Below, one piece after another: positions 23,536 to 31,438 of a DNA stretch of 36,881 nucleotides. Position 1 is the stretch's first letter; every line of letters begins with the position of its first letter. The notes beneath the pieces were generated by a model. That model saw nothing but the letters and a program-made list of their open reading frames with translations, had not been told where the DNA came from and ran no database searches. The position numbers and the translations under genes were made by a program. Source of the DNA: CAYOLL01 sp964404765 [NCBI: uncultured Gemmatimonadota bacterium] (GTDB taxonomy: Bacteria; 4572-55); assembly GCA_964404765.1 (NCBI GenBank), contig CAYOLL010000039.1, forward strand, positions 1 to 36,881, given 5' to 3'.

Positions 23536-25284
23536 CTACCGAAGTGCCGCGATGATCGATCGGCGCAGCACTGCTTGCTTCGAATCAACACCATGGTTTT
23601 GGAAGACCATCGGCCAATCATCCTCAGTGGTCGGAGTCTCGGCAGATTCGTCAAAGCGCGCACGATCTCGTAGCACCATCTCGGAATCGTGACTGACATC
23701 AATATATTCCAGCCATTTCACGGGCACGTCGTGGTAACGGCCGTCACCGCCGTACACGGACACATAATCTACCCGATGGATGACGCGATATCCGAAGGCA
23801 CACACGCTCACAACGTGTGTGCCGTCCGAGTGCTGAGTCGCCCGTGTCTTTAGTATGCTGCGTGTCACGCAGTCTGGGTGCTGGAATCGCTCCTCGCCGA
23901 AATAGTTTGCGATAGATTCATGTTCCCAGAAAGACGAGCTCCTTCCATACACGTCGCGATAGATATCTGCATGTGAACGGTGCGACTGGTATAACGGAAT
24001 GGTAAGCAGTGGTGCGAGCCCAAAAAAGACCGACTTGAAAAGGTCGTTCTGGTACCCATTGAATACCTTACGGGCGTGACTAAGCTCATATGTATGAAAT
24101 TTCTTTGGATTGGAGCTAATGTCCGTCGCCGCCATGTGGGACGAATTTACCAAGTTGATCATCCGAGACTTGGTGAACATAAAGTCGTCACCATAGCCTA
24201 CTGTCTTGTCCTTCAGAAGATTTACCATCTCCTGCTGCGCCAATGCGGTGAATAGGAGGCGAAACTGCACCTCGTTATCACGATCCGTTGCGCCGAAGAA
24301 CGAGTCGAACTCACGGTTGGACATCAGGGTGAAATCGTTCTTCATATCTCGCGACTTGGCTTCGAGTTCCTTCACTGCTGAATTCTTGCGCCAGCGGCTG
24401 ATGAAGCCATCGCCGAGATTGGAGAGCTTAGATGGCTTGCGGGAAAAGCTGAGATCGGGGGCGGACTCGTTCCCGTAGATAATGAAGGTGTCTTCGCCGT
24501 ACTCGGGGAATGGTTTATCCACCGAAGCGCGAAGCGTTTCTGATTTTGACACTGTTCTTGATTTGCCATCGGAATCTCTCTCCACCTCCGTCCAATAAAT
24601 GGTGAGCGATCCGGTGTAGGTCTTAGTGCCCATCCAGTGGTTTAGCGTCCGCCCGATCACGAGCGGATTGCCGTTAATCTCTCCGCTATGCGCGAACATC
24701 ACCGATTTGTTCTGATTGAATTGATCCATCCAGCCGAAGTTCTCGCGCAATTCGTTCAGCCGACCGTTGGAGAAGTAAGGATCAAGCCTGATCCGCGGGA
24801 CAGTGCGCTGCACCAGATCGGCAAACATCCCCCAATGGTAGAGCTGGTTGAGTGGTGCCATCTGCTTCCACGCCTCATTCAGCTGCTCATTCAGCTGCTC
24901 ATTGAGATTTATGATGCGATCCTTGATGGTCTTGATGAGCGGGTTGAGCTTCCAAAACACCAGCACGATGCCAACCAGCGCACCGACTGCGTAGATAGAG
25001 GCAACGACCGCGTCAGCTTGTTGAATGAAGGGTATAATTCCGCAAATTACGGCCGCCAAAACGATGGTGCCGCGGAGGATGCGCCACCAGCTGCTGCTGG
25101 AACTGTTGTTCTTAATCTGTGCCTCCAGAATGCGCACCTCCTCGACCGTTTTGACGTTGGCTCGCTCGTCGACGCCGGAGCGCCGCACTAAGTCCTCGAA
25201 AAACTCTGAGACATTGCGGGCGTGGGTTTCTTTGAAAACTGTCCGATAGAGATCAACTGGCTCAAGGATGTCGTCAATCATCAA
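23536..25284 (-). CDS. DUF3137-type membrane protein, partner of LemA
   Basis: A protein of 582 residues with a short N-terminal cytoplasmic part, two hydrophobic segments (about 68-85 and 90-112) and a long soluble region containing a DUF3137-like stretch (GRLNELRENFG, GEINGNPLVIGRTLNHW, FTLMSNREFDSFFGATDRDN, EVQFRLLFTALAQQEMVNLL). LemA plus this type of protein is a recurring bacterial pair of unknown function. It overlaps the lemA-like stop by four bases. Its codon use is richer in G and C at third positions than its neighbours, and it lies between a CTAAC box and a GTTAGGC box, so it looks acquired. The DUF assignment is from memory of the pattern and should be checked. Confidence 0.65.
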   Translation of the reverse strand: MMIDDILEPVDLYRTVFKETHARNVSEFFEDLVRRSGVDERANVKTVEEVRILEAQIKNNSSSSSWWRILRGTIVLAAVICGIIPFIQQADAVVASIYAVGALVGIVLVFWKLNPLIKTIKDRIINLNEQLNEQLNEAWKQMAPLNQLYHWGMFADLVQRTVPRIRLDPYFSNGRLNELRENFGWMDQFNQNKSVMFAHSGEINGNPLVIGRTLNHWMGTKTYTGSLTIYWTEVERDSDGKSRTVSKSETLRASVDKPFPEYGEDTFIIYGNESAPDLSFSRKPSKLSNLGDGFISRWRKNSAVKELEAKSRDMKNDFTLMSNREFDSFFGATDRDNEVQFRLLFTALAQQEMVNLLKDKTVGYGDDFMFTKSRMINLVNSSHMAATDISSNPKKFHTYELSHARKVFNGYQNDLFKSVFFGLAPLLTIPLYQSHRSHADIYRDVYGRSSSFWEHESIANYFGEERFQHPDCVTRSILKTRATQHSDGTHVVSVCAFGYRVIHRVDYVSVYGGDGRYHDVPVKWLEYIDVSHDSEMVLRDRARFDESAETPTTEDDWPMVFQNHGVDSKQAVLRRSIIAALR

Positions 25285-26024
25285 AAGAATTTTCCTCGGG
25301 AAAGAGCCTTGGTTTCAGCCGACGCAATAAACGGGATGCGCGTTGTGTAGCCGGCACGGGCTGCGACGATTTGCTTGGTGGGCCAAGAGAATATGTCCTG
25401 ATTCCAGATGGCAACTGTGTCGTTGTAGAGTGTGCGAGCTGCCGTAATCTCCTTCTGCAGGTAGCTGTTCTGGCGCATGGCGTCAGCGATGACCGCGTGA
25501 GCCTTGATGTCTGGGTAAGACTCAAAGGCAACATTAATGCGGGAGAAGATGCCGTCGAGCTGAGCCGCAGTCTGATTTCGGTTTGTGTCCGCCGCCGCCC
25601 CGCTGCCGCTGCGGTAGGCTGCAACCGACTTCAGGACATCCTTATCGAGATCAATAGACTTCTCAACGAGCCCTACGACGTTCTGCAAGATCATCACGCG
25701 CTGTTCGATGTAGTTGTCGATCTCTGACGCGTTGGCTTGGATTCTCTGTTGCAACTGCTGAAAGTAATTACGTGCGCCGATCTTCATGAAAAGGAAGATC
25801 GGGCCAGGCAGAATTCCAGCCACCGCGTAGCCGACAGCATGGAGCGGTGGAACCGCTCCGATGATGAGCATGAGAATACCCGGGATGGTCCCGACCGTCC
25901 AGAGCGCAATCTCGAAGATCAAGGAGCCAACACCGACCGTCGTTGGAATCTGCTTGGTGATTACATTGATATCGCGCCCATCTGTCGATGTGGGGCCCGT
26001 GATTTCGTCCAGTTCGTTCGCCAT
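25281..26024 (-). CDS. LemA family protein
   Basis: A protein of 247 residues. Hydrophobic segments near 30-55 and 60-78 are followed by the LemA coiled-helical domain: NYFQQLQQRIQANASEIDNY, then QRVMILQNVVGLVEKS, FSRINVAFESYPDIKAHAV, and AARTLYNDTVAIWNQDIFSW. Most LemA proteins are about 185-200 residues with one anchor, so the N-terminal part here is extended. GAAAGGAG precedes the ATG. It is translationally coupled to the following DUF3137-like gene. The function of LemA proteins is unknown. Confidence 0.82.
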   Translation of the reverse strand: MANELDEITGPTSTDGRDINVITKQIPTTVGVGSLIFEIALWTVGTIPGILMLIIGAVPPLHAVGYAVAGILPGPIFLFMKIGARNYFQQLQQRIQANASEIDNYIEQRVMILQNVVGLVEKSIDLDKDVLKSVAAYRSGSGAAADTNRNQTAAQLDGIFSRINVAFESYPDIKAHAVIADAMRQNSYLQKEITAARTLYNDTVAIWNQDIFSWPTKQIVAARAGYTTRIPFIASAETKALSRGKFF

Positions 26025-26067
26025 TCTTTTCTCCTTTCAATTTCTGTGTGATGTGCCTAACGATTCA

Positions 26068-26146
26068 GTATACGGCAACAGGCCATATATCATTCTTAAC
26101 AAAATTTCTTGCTATACGGCAACACCTTGCCATATATGATTCTTAC
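26068..26146. repeat. Two direct copies of a ~33-bp AT-rich repeat
   Basis: TATACGGCAACA...CCATATAT(C/G)ATTCTTA occurs at 26068-26100 and again at 26112-26146, upstream of the lemA-like gene. It may carry promoter or operator elements. GCCTAAC (26055-26061) lies between this repeat and the gene. Confidence 0.65.
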
Positions 26147-26323
26147 TCAAAGGATATAACATCAAGGATATGAACATGCCCGGTTGTCATTGCAAAAGCA
26201 AGCATATATTTTGCCAAAAATGCTGTCAAGAAAAATCTACTCCGCGATGAAAACTCATAATCGAAGCTCTGCGATTCAAGGGCTATCCCATGTGTATCAA
26301 GTAAATTATTATATTTAAACTAT

Positions 26324-26491
26324 TCCTGCGCGATTTGTAATCTCTCCTGCGGAATTATTAACCCGTCCTGCTCAATATATAACCTCTCCTGCTTGGTCAT
26401 AAATCCGTCCTGCGCAGTCTATGACCTCTCCTGCTGTATGATTGGCCAGTCCTGCGCAATGTATGATCTCTCCTGCGCTATTTTTGGCGTC
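26324..26491 (+). repeat. 21-bp tandem repeat, eight units, core TCCTGC
   Basis: Units start at 26324, 26345, 26366, 26387, 26408, 26429, 26450 and 26471, each opening with TCCTGC and mostly ending in CTC or CCG, with degenerate middles. The + strand frame stays open through all units and would encode Ser-Cys heptads (NLSCGIINPSCSIYNLSC and so on), but no start codon or ribosome binding site supports translation. On the minus strand each unit carries a GCAGGA box. The rest of 26025-26554 shows no gene. Confidence 0.85.
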
Positions 26492-26554
26492 AGTTTTTGC
26501 ATAAATTCCCCGGCATTTTTAAAATGTCGGGGAATTGGGATATATTGGATGCCA

Positions 26555-27322
26555 TTATTCGGGCGTTTTGGTCGCTACCGTCATGTCCGGTTCGGCTGAA
26601 GATGACTTTTTGGCATTGCGACGCTTGCGGAAATAGTCGCTGGAATAGCCTTTTAAGCGGGCCGGGTTCTGCCAAAAGACATATTGGCCGCATTCCCGGA
26701 TTTCATCCATCGCCTGCTTAAGATAGGTAAACGCCTGATCCCGAATAACCAGCGATGGCGTGGTATCATCCCGGTCGGTGGTGGTCTGAGCCAGCAATTT
26801 ACCCATTTCTATGGCCATGGCAGCGGCTGTATCCAACAAAGTCAGGTCAAATTTGATGAGTTTTAAGGGTTCGCTATGATCCCGGCCCAATACGGCCAGG
26901 TCATTTAAATCCTGAATCATGTCGGCATGACCCGTATCTTCAGCAATCTCAGCCACGCGGTTAAGCAAATCGGGCTGTTTACGGTAGGCATAGCGCATGG
27001 TGCGCAATAAACGGTCGCGCAATTCATACGCGGCGGAGGATTTTTCTTTCCAGTCTTGCTTGGCTTTCTGCCGGGTAAAGCGTTCCTTAAACCAGAGCGA
27101 TTGCGCCTCGCGGCAAGCCCCGGCGCGAACGGGCAGGTCGGTCACCAACGCCCAATCCAAACCGGCCCCGGTCAGCGCGGCCTGGTCATCCAGACACCAA
27201 TGGTAGAGATATTCCGCCTCTTGCACAAAAATATCAATCGGCATGTTGGGTTTTTTGATTTGATCATCGGGAATGGCTTTGATGGCGTCCAATTTAGCCA
27301 AATAATATTCACGATTGGACAT
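26555..27322 (-). CDS. Conserved hypothetical helical protein
   Basis: A soluble, mostly alpha-helical protein of 255 residues with no catalytic motif I can name. Notable stretches are MSNREYYLAKLDAIKAIPDD, ALTGAGLDWALVTDLPVRAG, KEKSSAAYELRDRLLRTMRY and HADMIQDLNDLAVLGRD, and a basic tail (YFRKRRNAKKSSS). AGGAGA precedes the ATG. I have the impression that such proteins recur in Bacteroidetes-like genomes beside 21-bp tandem repeats of the kind found just downstream here, but this is unverified. The strong composition and regular start support a real gene. Confidence 0.75.
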   Translation of the reverse strand: MSNREYYLAKLDAIKAIPDDQIKKPNMPIDIFVQEAEYLYHWCLDDQAALTGAGLDWALVTDLPVRAGACREAQSLWFKERFTRQKAKQDWKEKSSAAYELRDRLLRTMRYAYRKQPDLLNRVAEIAEDTGHADMIQDLNDLAVLGRDHSEPLKLIKFDLTLLDTAAAMAIEMGKLLAQTTTDRDDTTPSLVIRDQAFTYLKQAMDEIRECGQYVFWQNPARLKGYSSDYFRKRRNAKKSSSAEPDMTVATKTPE

Positions 27323-27452
27323 GAGACGGTCTCCTGTTTGAGAGATTCAATGGTTAAAGTGTATGACAAAGAAGATTTGAAAACCGATTGGCTGAACAGG
27401 TTTCAAATTATGACAATTTTATAGACGAGGCAATAGAAAATTACAAATTTAC

Positions 27453-27550
27453 TATAAAATTGCATCCCAAGATTTGCGCGAATTGTAGCGCGACTCTCCA
27501 GAGTCGCCCGCCGCGAGTCAGGAGACTCGCGCTACAAATTGCGGTTTACT
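27453..27550. repeat. Direct repeat left of the PemK/MazF-like module
   Basis: It begins TATAAAATTGCA and ends GCGGTTTACT, containing the palindrome TAGCGCGACTCT...GAGACTCGCGCTA. A similar segment in the same orientation lies at 28284-28369. No gene is seen in 27323-27593. Confidence 0.8.
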
Positions 27551-27593
27551 GAGTTTCCAACGGCTGCTCAACGACCTGTGGCTTTCGATTCGA

Positions 27594-27938
27594 TTAATTA
27601 GTCTTTAACCAGACGATCAATCGCTCTTTGATTCGGTTCAGTCTATTTGTTGAGATAGAGCCAAGACGCGCATTGATGATTGCGGTTTCTACGGTGGCCA
27701 GGCGAGCCACTCGGATAACTGAACGGACCTTCACGCCGGATTCGGCATAATCGTCATCAGTCGGATCAATAATTTCATCAAACTGCGACACCGATTGGTG
27801 CGTGCGGGACGAGATCAGGGCTAATAGAGCGTCTGCATGATGACCCGGAGTCATGGCAATGATTAAAGCCGGGCGCAACTTGCCAATGACCAAATCGGTT
27901 TGCGGAAAGCGAATTAAAACAATGTCACCGGGTTTCAT
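27594..27938 (-). CDS. PemK/MazF-like toxin
   Basis: A protein of 114 residues: MKPGDIVLIRFPQTD, then GKLRPALIIA, ALISSRTH, and GVKVRSVIRVARLATVE, the ordered landmarks of PemK/MazF-fold ribonucleases including the conserved RPALII strand. The length is normal and no lesion is visible, making this the only apparently complete toxin in the window. Its start overlaps the upstream antitoxin stop by four bases. The module is bracketed by two direct repeats. The expected role is cleavage of mRNA when the antitoxin is degraded. Confidence 0.8.
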   Translation of the reverse strand: MKPGDIVLIRFPQTDLVIGKLRPALIIAMTPGHHADALLALISSRTHQSVSQFDEIIDPTDDDYAESGVKVRSVIRVARLATVETAIINARLGSISTNRLNRIKERLIVWLKTN

Positions 27939-28171
27939 GGATTGTAAACCTCCCGGGCATCGTCCAACGTATATTCCACATCATCCGTTTCCTGAAAAAA
28001 CTGCCCCAGCACAAAATCCTGCCATTGTTGAGGATTCCAGTCTTCGTACATCGGGGTGATTTTTCGCCGCACCATGATATACAAAGTGAAATCGGCAATC
28101 TCATTGACGATCTCGTCGGGTAAGACCTCAATTTGGCGGTGTAATTGCTCGCGAGTCGCTTGTGTTATCAT
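27935..28171 (-). CDS. Antitoxin partner of the PemK/MazF-like toxin (DUF2281-like)
   Basis: A protein of 78 residues beginning MITQATREQLHRQIEVLPDE, then VNEIADFTLYIMVRRK, the pattern of DUF2281-like antitoxins in which a short DNA-binding or dimerising helix pair is followed by an acidic tail (QETDDVEYTLDDARE) that would occupy the toxin cleft. The position immediately upstream of the toxin with an ATGA overlap supports the role. The family name is tentative. Confidence 0.68.
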   Translation of the reverse strand: MITQATREQLHRQIEVLPDEIVNEIADFTLYIMVRRKITPMYEDWNPQQWQDFVLGQFFQETDDVEYTLDDAREVYNP

Positions 28172-28283
28172 TGTTCTAACCTCAGGCCGGTAAACAGGGT
28201 CGTTTTGTCAGCAACATATCAACATGTTCATTTTGATTTGACGAGCTTAATTTCGGGATTTTGCCGGAAAAAGTCAAGCCGTT

Positions 28284-28369
28284 TATAAAATTGCAGTCCA
28301 ACACTTGCGCGATTTTCCAAAGTGGCCGCGCTGCGAGTCAGGAGACTCGCGCTACATTTGCGGTTTACT
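28284..28369. repeat. Direct repeat right of the PemK/MazF-like module
   Basis: The same order of elements as 27453-27550: TATAAAATTGCA, a degenerate left palindrome arm, GCGAGTCAGGAGACTCGCGC, and CGGTTTACT. Its end overlaps the stop codon of the RecQ HTH reading frame. The two copies bracket the toxin-antitoxin pair. Confidence 0.8.
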
Positions 28370-28772
28370 TCCCGCCCATCACAAACACCAACCGCATGAC
28401 CTTCAAATCATCATAATTCACCGTGCCATTGAGCGCATCATAAACGGGGCGGAGCGCAGCGGTGCCCAGTTCGGCGAATTTGGCCAGCGCGGCCTGTTGC
28501 TCGGCTTCGCTCAGCTTGACAAAATCGCGCAAGGTCTCGTCGGCGCGCAGGGATTTGGTTTCCTGATAGTATTTCCAGAGGTGGTCGAGGATCGTGCCCG
28601 GCTGGACGACGTATTCATCCGTCAAATCCGGCACGGATTGCCCGGCGTTGTAGGCTTCGCCAACCTCGATTTGACGCGGCGTATTCGATGTGGCGGTCTT
28701 GCTGACCGGCTTGTGCTTTTCGCTGAGCTTGTGTTGGCGGCAAAAGTTTTGGATCAACTGCAAAAAGGTCAT
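28365..28772 (-). CDS. RecQ C-terminal helix-turn-helix segment as a separate frame
   Basis: A frame of 135 residues. It begins TFLQLIQNFCRQHKLSEKHK, which is how RecQ continues after its HRDC domain, and then has a helix-turn-helix of the HTH_40 kind (VGEAYNAGQSVPDLTDEYVV, then TILDHLWKYY). In longer RecQ proteins these regions are fused. Here the ATG overlaps the recQ stop (ATGA), so the two parts either are coupled translationally as a split protein or result from a frameshift of a fused gene. The frame is otherwise clean. Confidence 0.7.
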   Translation of the reverse strand: MTFLQLIQNFCRQHKLSEKHKPVSKTATSNTPRQIEVGEAYNAGQSVPDLTDEYVVQPGTILDHLWKYYQETKSLRADETLRDFVKLSEAEQQAALAKFAELGTAALRPVYDALNGTVNYDDLKVMRLVFVMGGK

Positions 28773-30508
28773 TTATCCCACTTGACTTCGCCCATGCCGT
28801 AAATGCGCATCATGGTCGGGCGATTTTGCGGCAGATAGGCGGCCATTTCCTGCAAGGTTTTGTCGGAAAAGATGACAAAGGGCGGCTGCCCGGCGGCATC
28901 GGCCAACTGCTTGCGCTGCCGCCGCAAAATCTCGAACAATTCCGTGTTGTAGTCCAGTTCCGCCGCCGCTTTTTTGATCTCCCGCTCGCGCCGTTCCTCC
29001 AGCGTGCCCATCACTTTAACCTCGCCACGCATGACTTGCCAGCCCTTGTCGGTCACTTTCAGGCTGCCGTGCTCCAAATCCTGCGTCAACAGGCCCTGCG
29101 AGATGAATTGCCGCGACAAATGCTGCCACTGGGCCTTGGAATATTCCGCGCCGATGCCGTAGGTGGACAGCTTTTGATGATCGTGCTTGAGCACCTTTTC
29201 CGCCTCCGAGCCGCGCAGCACGTCAATGATGTGACCCGCGCCGAAAATCTCCCGCGTCCGCTTGACGCAGGACAGGAATTTTTGGGCGGACACGGTCAGG
29301 TCGTCCTCGTCGCGGCGCTCGGTCTGGCAATTGTCGCAGTGGCTGCATTTGGCCGCGCCCGGCGCTTCGCCAAAGTATTGCAAAAGCAGGTGGCGGCGGC
29401 ATTGGTTGGTCTCGGCGTAGGCCAGGATATGCTGCAATTGATAGCGGGCCACGCGCTGTTCGTCGTCGCTTTTTTGCGAGATCAAAAATTGGATTGTGCC
29501 CACGTCGGCCCGGCTGAAGAGCAGCAGGCAGTCGGCCCGCAGACCGTCGCGACCGGAGCGGCCGATTTCCTGGTAGTAATTGTCCAGCGATTGGGGCAGG
29601 TTGTAGTGCAGCACAAAACGCACGTTGGACTTGTTGATGCCCATGCCAAAAGCCACCGTCGCCACCATTATGGGCACGTCGTCGCGGCTGAAGGCTTCCT
29701 GATTTTTGGCGCGGGCGTCCGTGTCCATGCCGGCGTGATAGGGCAGGGCGTTGAAGCCGTTGCCGCGCAGGTCGGTGGTCAGGTCGTCCACCTGCTGCCG
29801 CGTGGCGCAGTAGATGATGCCGGATTGATCTTTGTGGGCGCGCAAAAAATCGAGGGTTTGTTCCAGCGGCCGGGTCTTGGGCGCGATCTCCAAAAACAGG
29901 TTGGGACGATTGAAGCTGGCGATAAACTGGCTGTCTTCGGTAAAACCGAGTTGGTCGCGGATGTCCTCGCGGACGCGCGGCGTGGCCGTGGCGGTCAGGG
30001 CCACGCACACGGCTTTGGGGAAGCGCCGGCGCACGGGAATGAGGTTGCGGTATTCGGGCCGGAAGTCGTGGCCCCACATGGAGATGCAGTGAGCTTCGTC
30101 AATGGTCAGGCAATCCACGCGCAGGCCGGTCAGCAGATTGAGCACGAGCGGCTTGAGCAGCGTTTCCGGGGCCACGTAGAGCAGCTTGTACGCGCCCTGC
30201 TTCACGTCGGCCATGATGCGGTTGTATTCCGGCATGGGCAGCGAGCTGTTGAGAAAGGCCGCGGTCACGCCCGCCTCGCGCAATTGCCAGACCTGATCCT
30301 TCATCAGCGAGATGAGCGGCGAGACGACGATGGTCAAGCCCTCCATGATCAGCGCCGGAAGCTGGTAGCACAGCGATTTGCCGCCGCCGGTGGGCATGAT
30401 GACCAGGGCGTCGCGCTTCTGCAAGATGTGGGCGATGATGTCGGCCTGCAACGGCCGGAATTCGTCATAGCCGAAGACGGTTTTGAGGAGGTGGTGGGGT
30501 TGGGTCAT
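28769..30508 (-). CDS. recQ: ATP-dependent DNA helicase RecQ
   Basis: A 3'-5' superfamily 2 helicase of 579 residues used in recombination and replication-fork repair. Motif I is [14 protein letters not shown] (about 40-53), motif II IDEAHCISMWGHDFRP, motif III ALTATATPRVREDI, motif VI YYQEIGRSGRDG. The zinc-binding cysteines are in CRRHLLLQYFGE and CSHCDNCQ, followed by a winged helix and an HRDC domain (ERREREIKKAAAELD to GMGEVKWDK). I chose the ATG at 30508 because the protein begins there like its family ([20 protein letters not shown]) and because two degenerate 5' copies upstream begin at the same ATG. The frame stops just after HRDC and the HTH part continues in an overlapping frame. 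Confidence 0.92.
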   Translation of the reverse strand: MTQPHHLLKTVFGYDEFRPLQADIIAHILQKRDALVIMPTGGGKSLCYQLPALIMEGLTIVVSPLISLMKDQVWQLREAGVTAAFLNSSLPMPEYNRIMADVKQGAYKLLYVAPETLLKPLVLNLLTGLRVDCLTIDEAHCISMWGHDFRPEYRNLIPVRRRFPKAVCVALTATATPRVREDIRDQLGFTEDSQFIASFNRPNLFLEIAPKTRPLEQTLDFLRAHKDQSGIIYCATRQQVDDLTTDLRGNGFNALPYHAGMDTDARAKNQEAFSRDDVPIMVATVAFGMGINKSNVRFVLHYNLPQSLDNYYQEIGRSGRDGLRADCLLLFSRADVGTIQFLISQKSDDEQRVARYQLQHILAYAETNQCRRHLLLQYFGEAPGAAKCSHCDNCQTERRDEDDLTVSAQKFLSCVKRTREIFGAGHIIDVLRGSEAEKVLKHDHQKLSTYGIGAEYSKAQWQHLSRQFISQGLLTQDLEHGSLKVTDKGWQVMRGEVKVMGTLEERREREIKKAAAELDYNTELFEILRRQRKQLADAAGQPPFVIFSDKTLQEMAAYLPQNRPTMMRIYGMGEVKWDK

Positions 30509-30557
30509 GGATTGAATCTTTTTGAGTAAGGTTTTAGAAGGAGTCTTTTCACAGTGA

Positions 30558-30961
30558 TTAACGGATCCAATAAAAATGGAGTTCGCCTGCCTTTTCAATC
30601 GCATCAAACTCGTGGTGATCGCCGGATACCAGTGTGGCTTGATTGGCTCTGGCCAATCCCAGCGCAAAAGAGTCGGCTACCGATATTTTGTAGCGCGTCT
30701 TAAAATCCATGGCTTCTTCTTTCAATAGTTCCTTGCTAATGACGTTGATAATCTGGATTGGGAATTGCTGAATTTCCTCAAAGAGTTTTACACCGGCCTC
30801 AACCCCGGATAGCTTCGCAGCATCGTAACAGACTTCATAAACATTGATGATGGACATCAGGCACAAGTCATTCGAGAGCAAGACATTCTCTACGTTTTCG
30901 GCCCCGGGTTCGGCATTGAAAACGCAATTAAAGCGCAGGCATCCAGCACGTATGAGGTCAT
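30558..30961 (-). pseudogene. PIN-domain toxin with a one-base frameshift near its start
   Basis: From the ATG at 30961 the frame opens [14 protein letters not shown], a normal PIN start with the first catalytic Asp at 7, and then fails at a T run (GAAAA at 30918-30922, + strand). One inserted base there gives NAEPGAENVENVLLSNDLC and then continues through INVYEVCYDAAKLSG, KISVADSFALGLA and TLVSGDHHEFDAI to the stop at 30558. The length of 404 bases is one short of 135 codons. A downstream ATG at 30881 could give a protein lacking the first catalytic residue. The ATG overlaps the antitoxin stop. Confidence 0.82.
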
Positions 30962-31197
30962 ATTTCCAACCTTTTTTCCTCTTGTTTGAGTTGAATAAAC
31001 TGATCCACCGTATGCAGTTTACCGCGATATTTCCCTTTGAGCGTACGCCAGCCCTGAGCCGGGCCTTTGTCTTTTTTCTCGTCCACGACGATCACGAGCA
31101 GACGAGCATTTTCGCGAATTTTGCAGGCTTCCTGCGGGATGACTTGCCCGTGTTGCCAGATGGCTTCAAACATGGTTTGCCGATGTTTTAATATCAT
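30958..31197 (-). CDS. Antitoxin of the frameshifted PIN toxin
   Basis: A protein of 79 residues with an AbrB/UPF0175-like feel: [20 protein letters not shown] then [10 protein letters not shown], and a toxin-binding tail [20 protein letters not shown] ending in lysine and glutamate. The overlap with the PIN gene start and the small size support an antitoxin. GGAG lies six bases before the ATG at 31197. It is intact. The family is not certain. Confidence 0.7.
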   Translation of the reverse strand: MILKHRQTMFEAIWQHGQVIPQEACKIRENARLLVIVVDEKKDKGPAQGWRTLKGKYRGKLHTVDQFIQLKQEEKRLEI

Positions 31198-31278
31198 AAA
31201 ATTCTCCGTTCGTTGTCTATCTTTAGAGCGCCAAATTTGATGCTTTTAAAATTGAGATAGCGCCTTTGTTCCCGCAGC

Positions 31279-31438
31279 ATCAGCGCCGGAAGCCGGTAGC
31301 ACAGCGATTTGCCGCCGCCGGTGGGCATGATGACCCGGGCGTCGCGCTTCTGCAAGATGTGGGCGATGATGTCGGCCTGCAAGGGCCGGAACTCGTCATA
31401 GCCGAAGACGGTTTTGAGGAGATGATGGGGTTGGTCAT
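31279..31438 (-). pseudogene. Degenerate copy of the recQ 5' end (copy 2)
   Basis: The 160 bases match recQ 30348-30508 base for base except for scattered substitutions and one lost C after the ATG, which breaks the frame. The similarity stops sharply after the PALI/PALM codons. The copy begins with an ATG overlapping the stop of the PIN gene at 31435, like an operon junction. It is not a gene, although a 62-codon frame can be opened in it. Confidence 0.88.

Noticed and set aside
26393-26599. The plus-strand frame through the 21-bp repeat as a protein gene
   Set aside because: The open frame follows from the repeat period being a multiple of three; there is no ribosome binding site and the ATG lies inside the repeat.
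28826-30529. A 567-codon open frame on the plus strand over recQ
   Set aside because: It is the antisense shadow of a GC-rich, clearly identified RecQ gene; its product is low-complexity and matches no family.
31194-31382. A 62-codon frame resembling RecQ motif I as a small gene
   Set aside because: It is opened inside a degenerate copy of the recQ 5' end, and its own start is not the recQ start.
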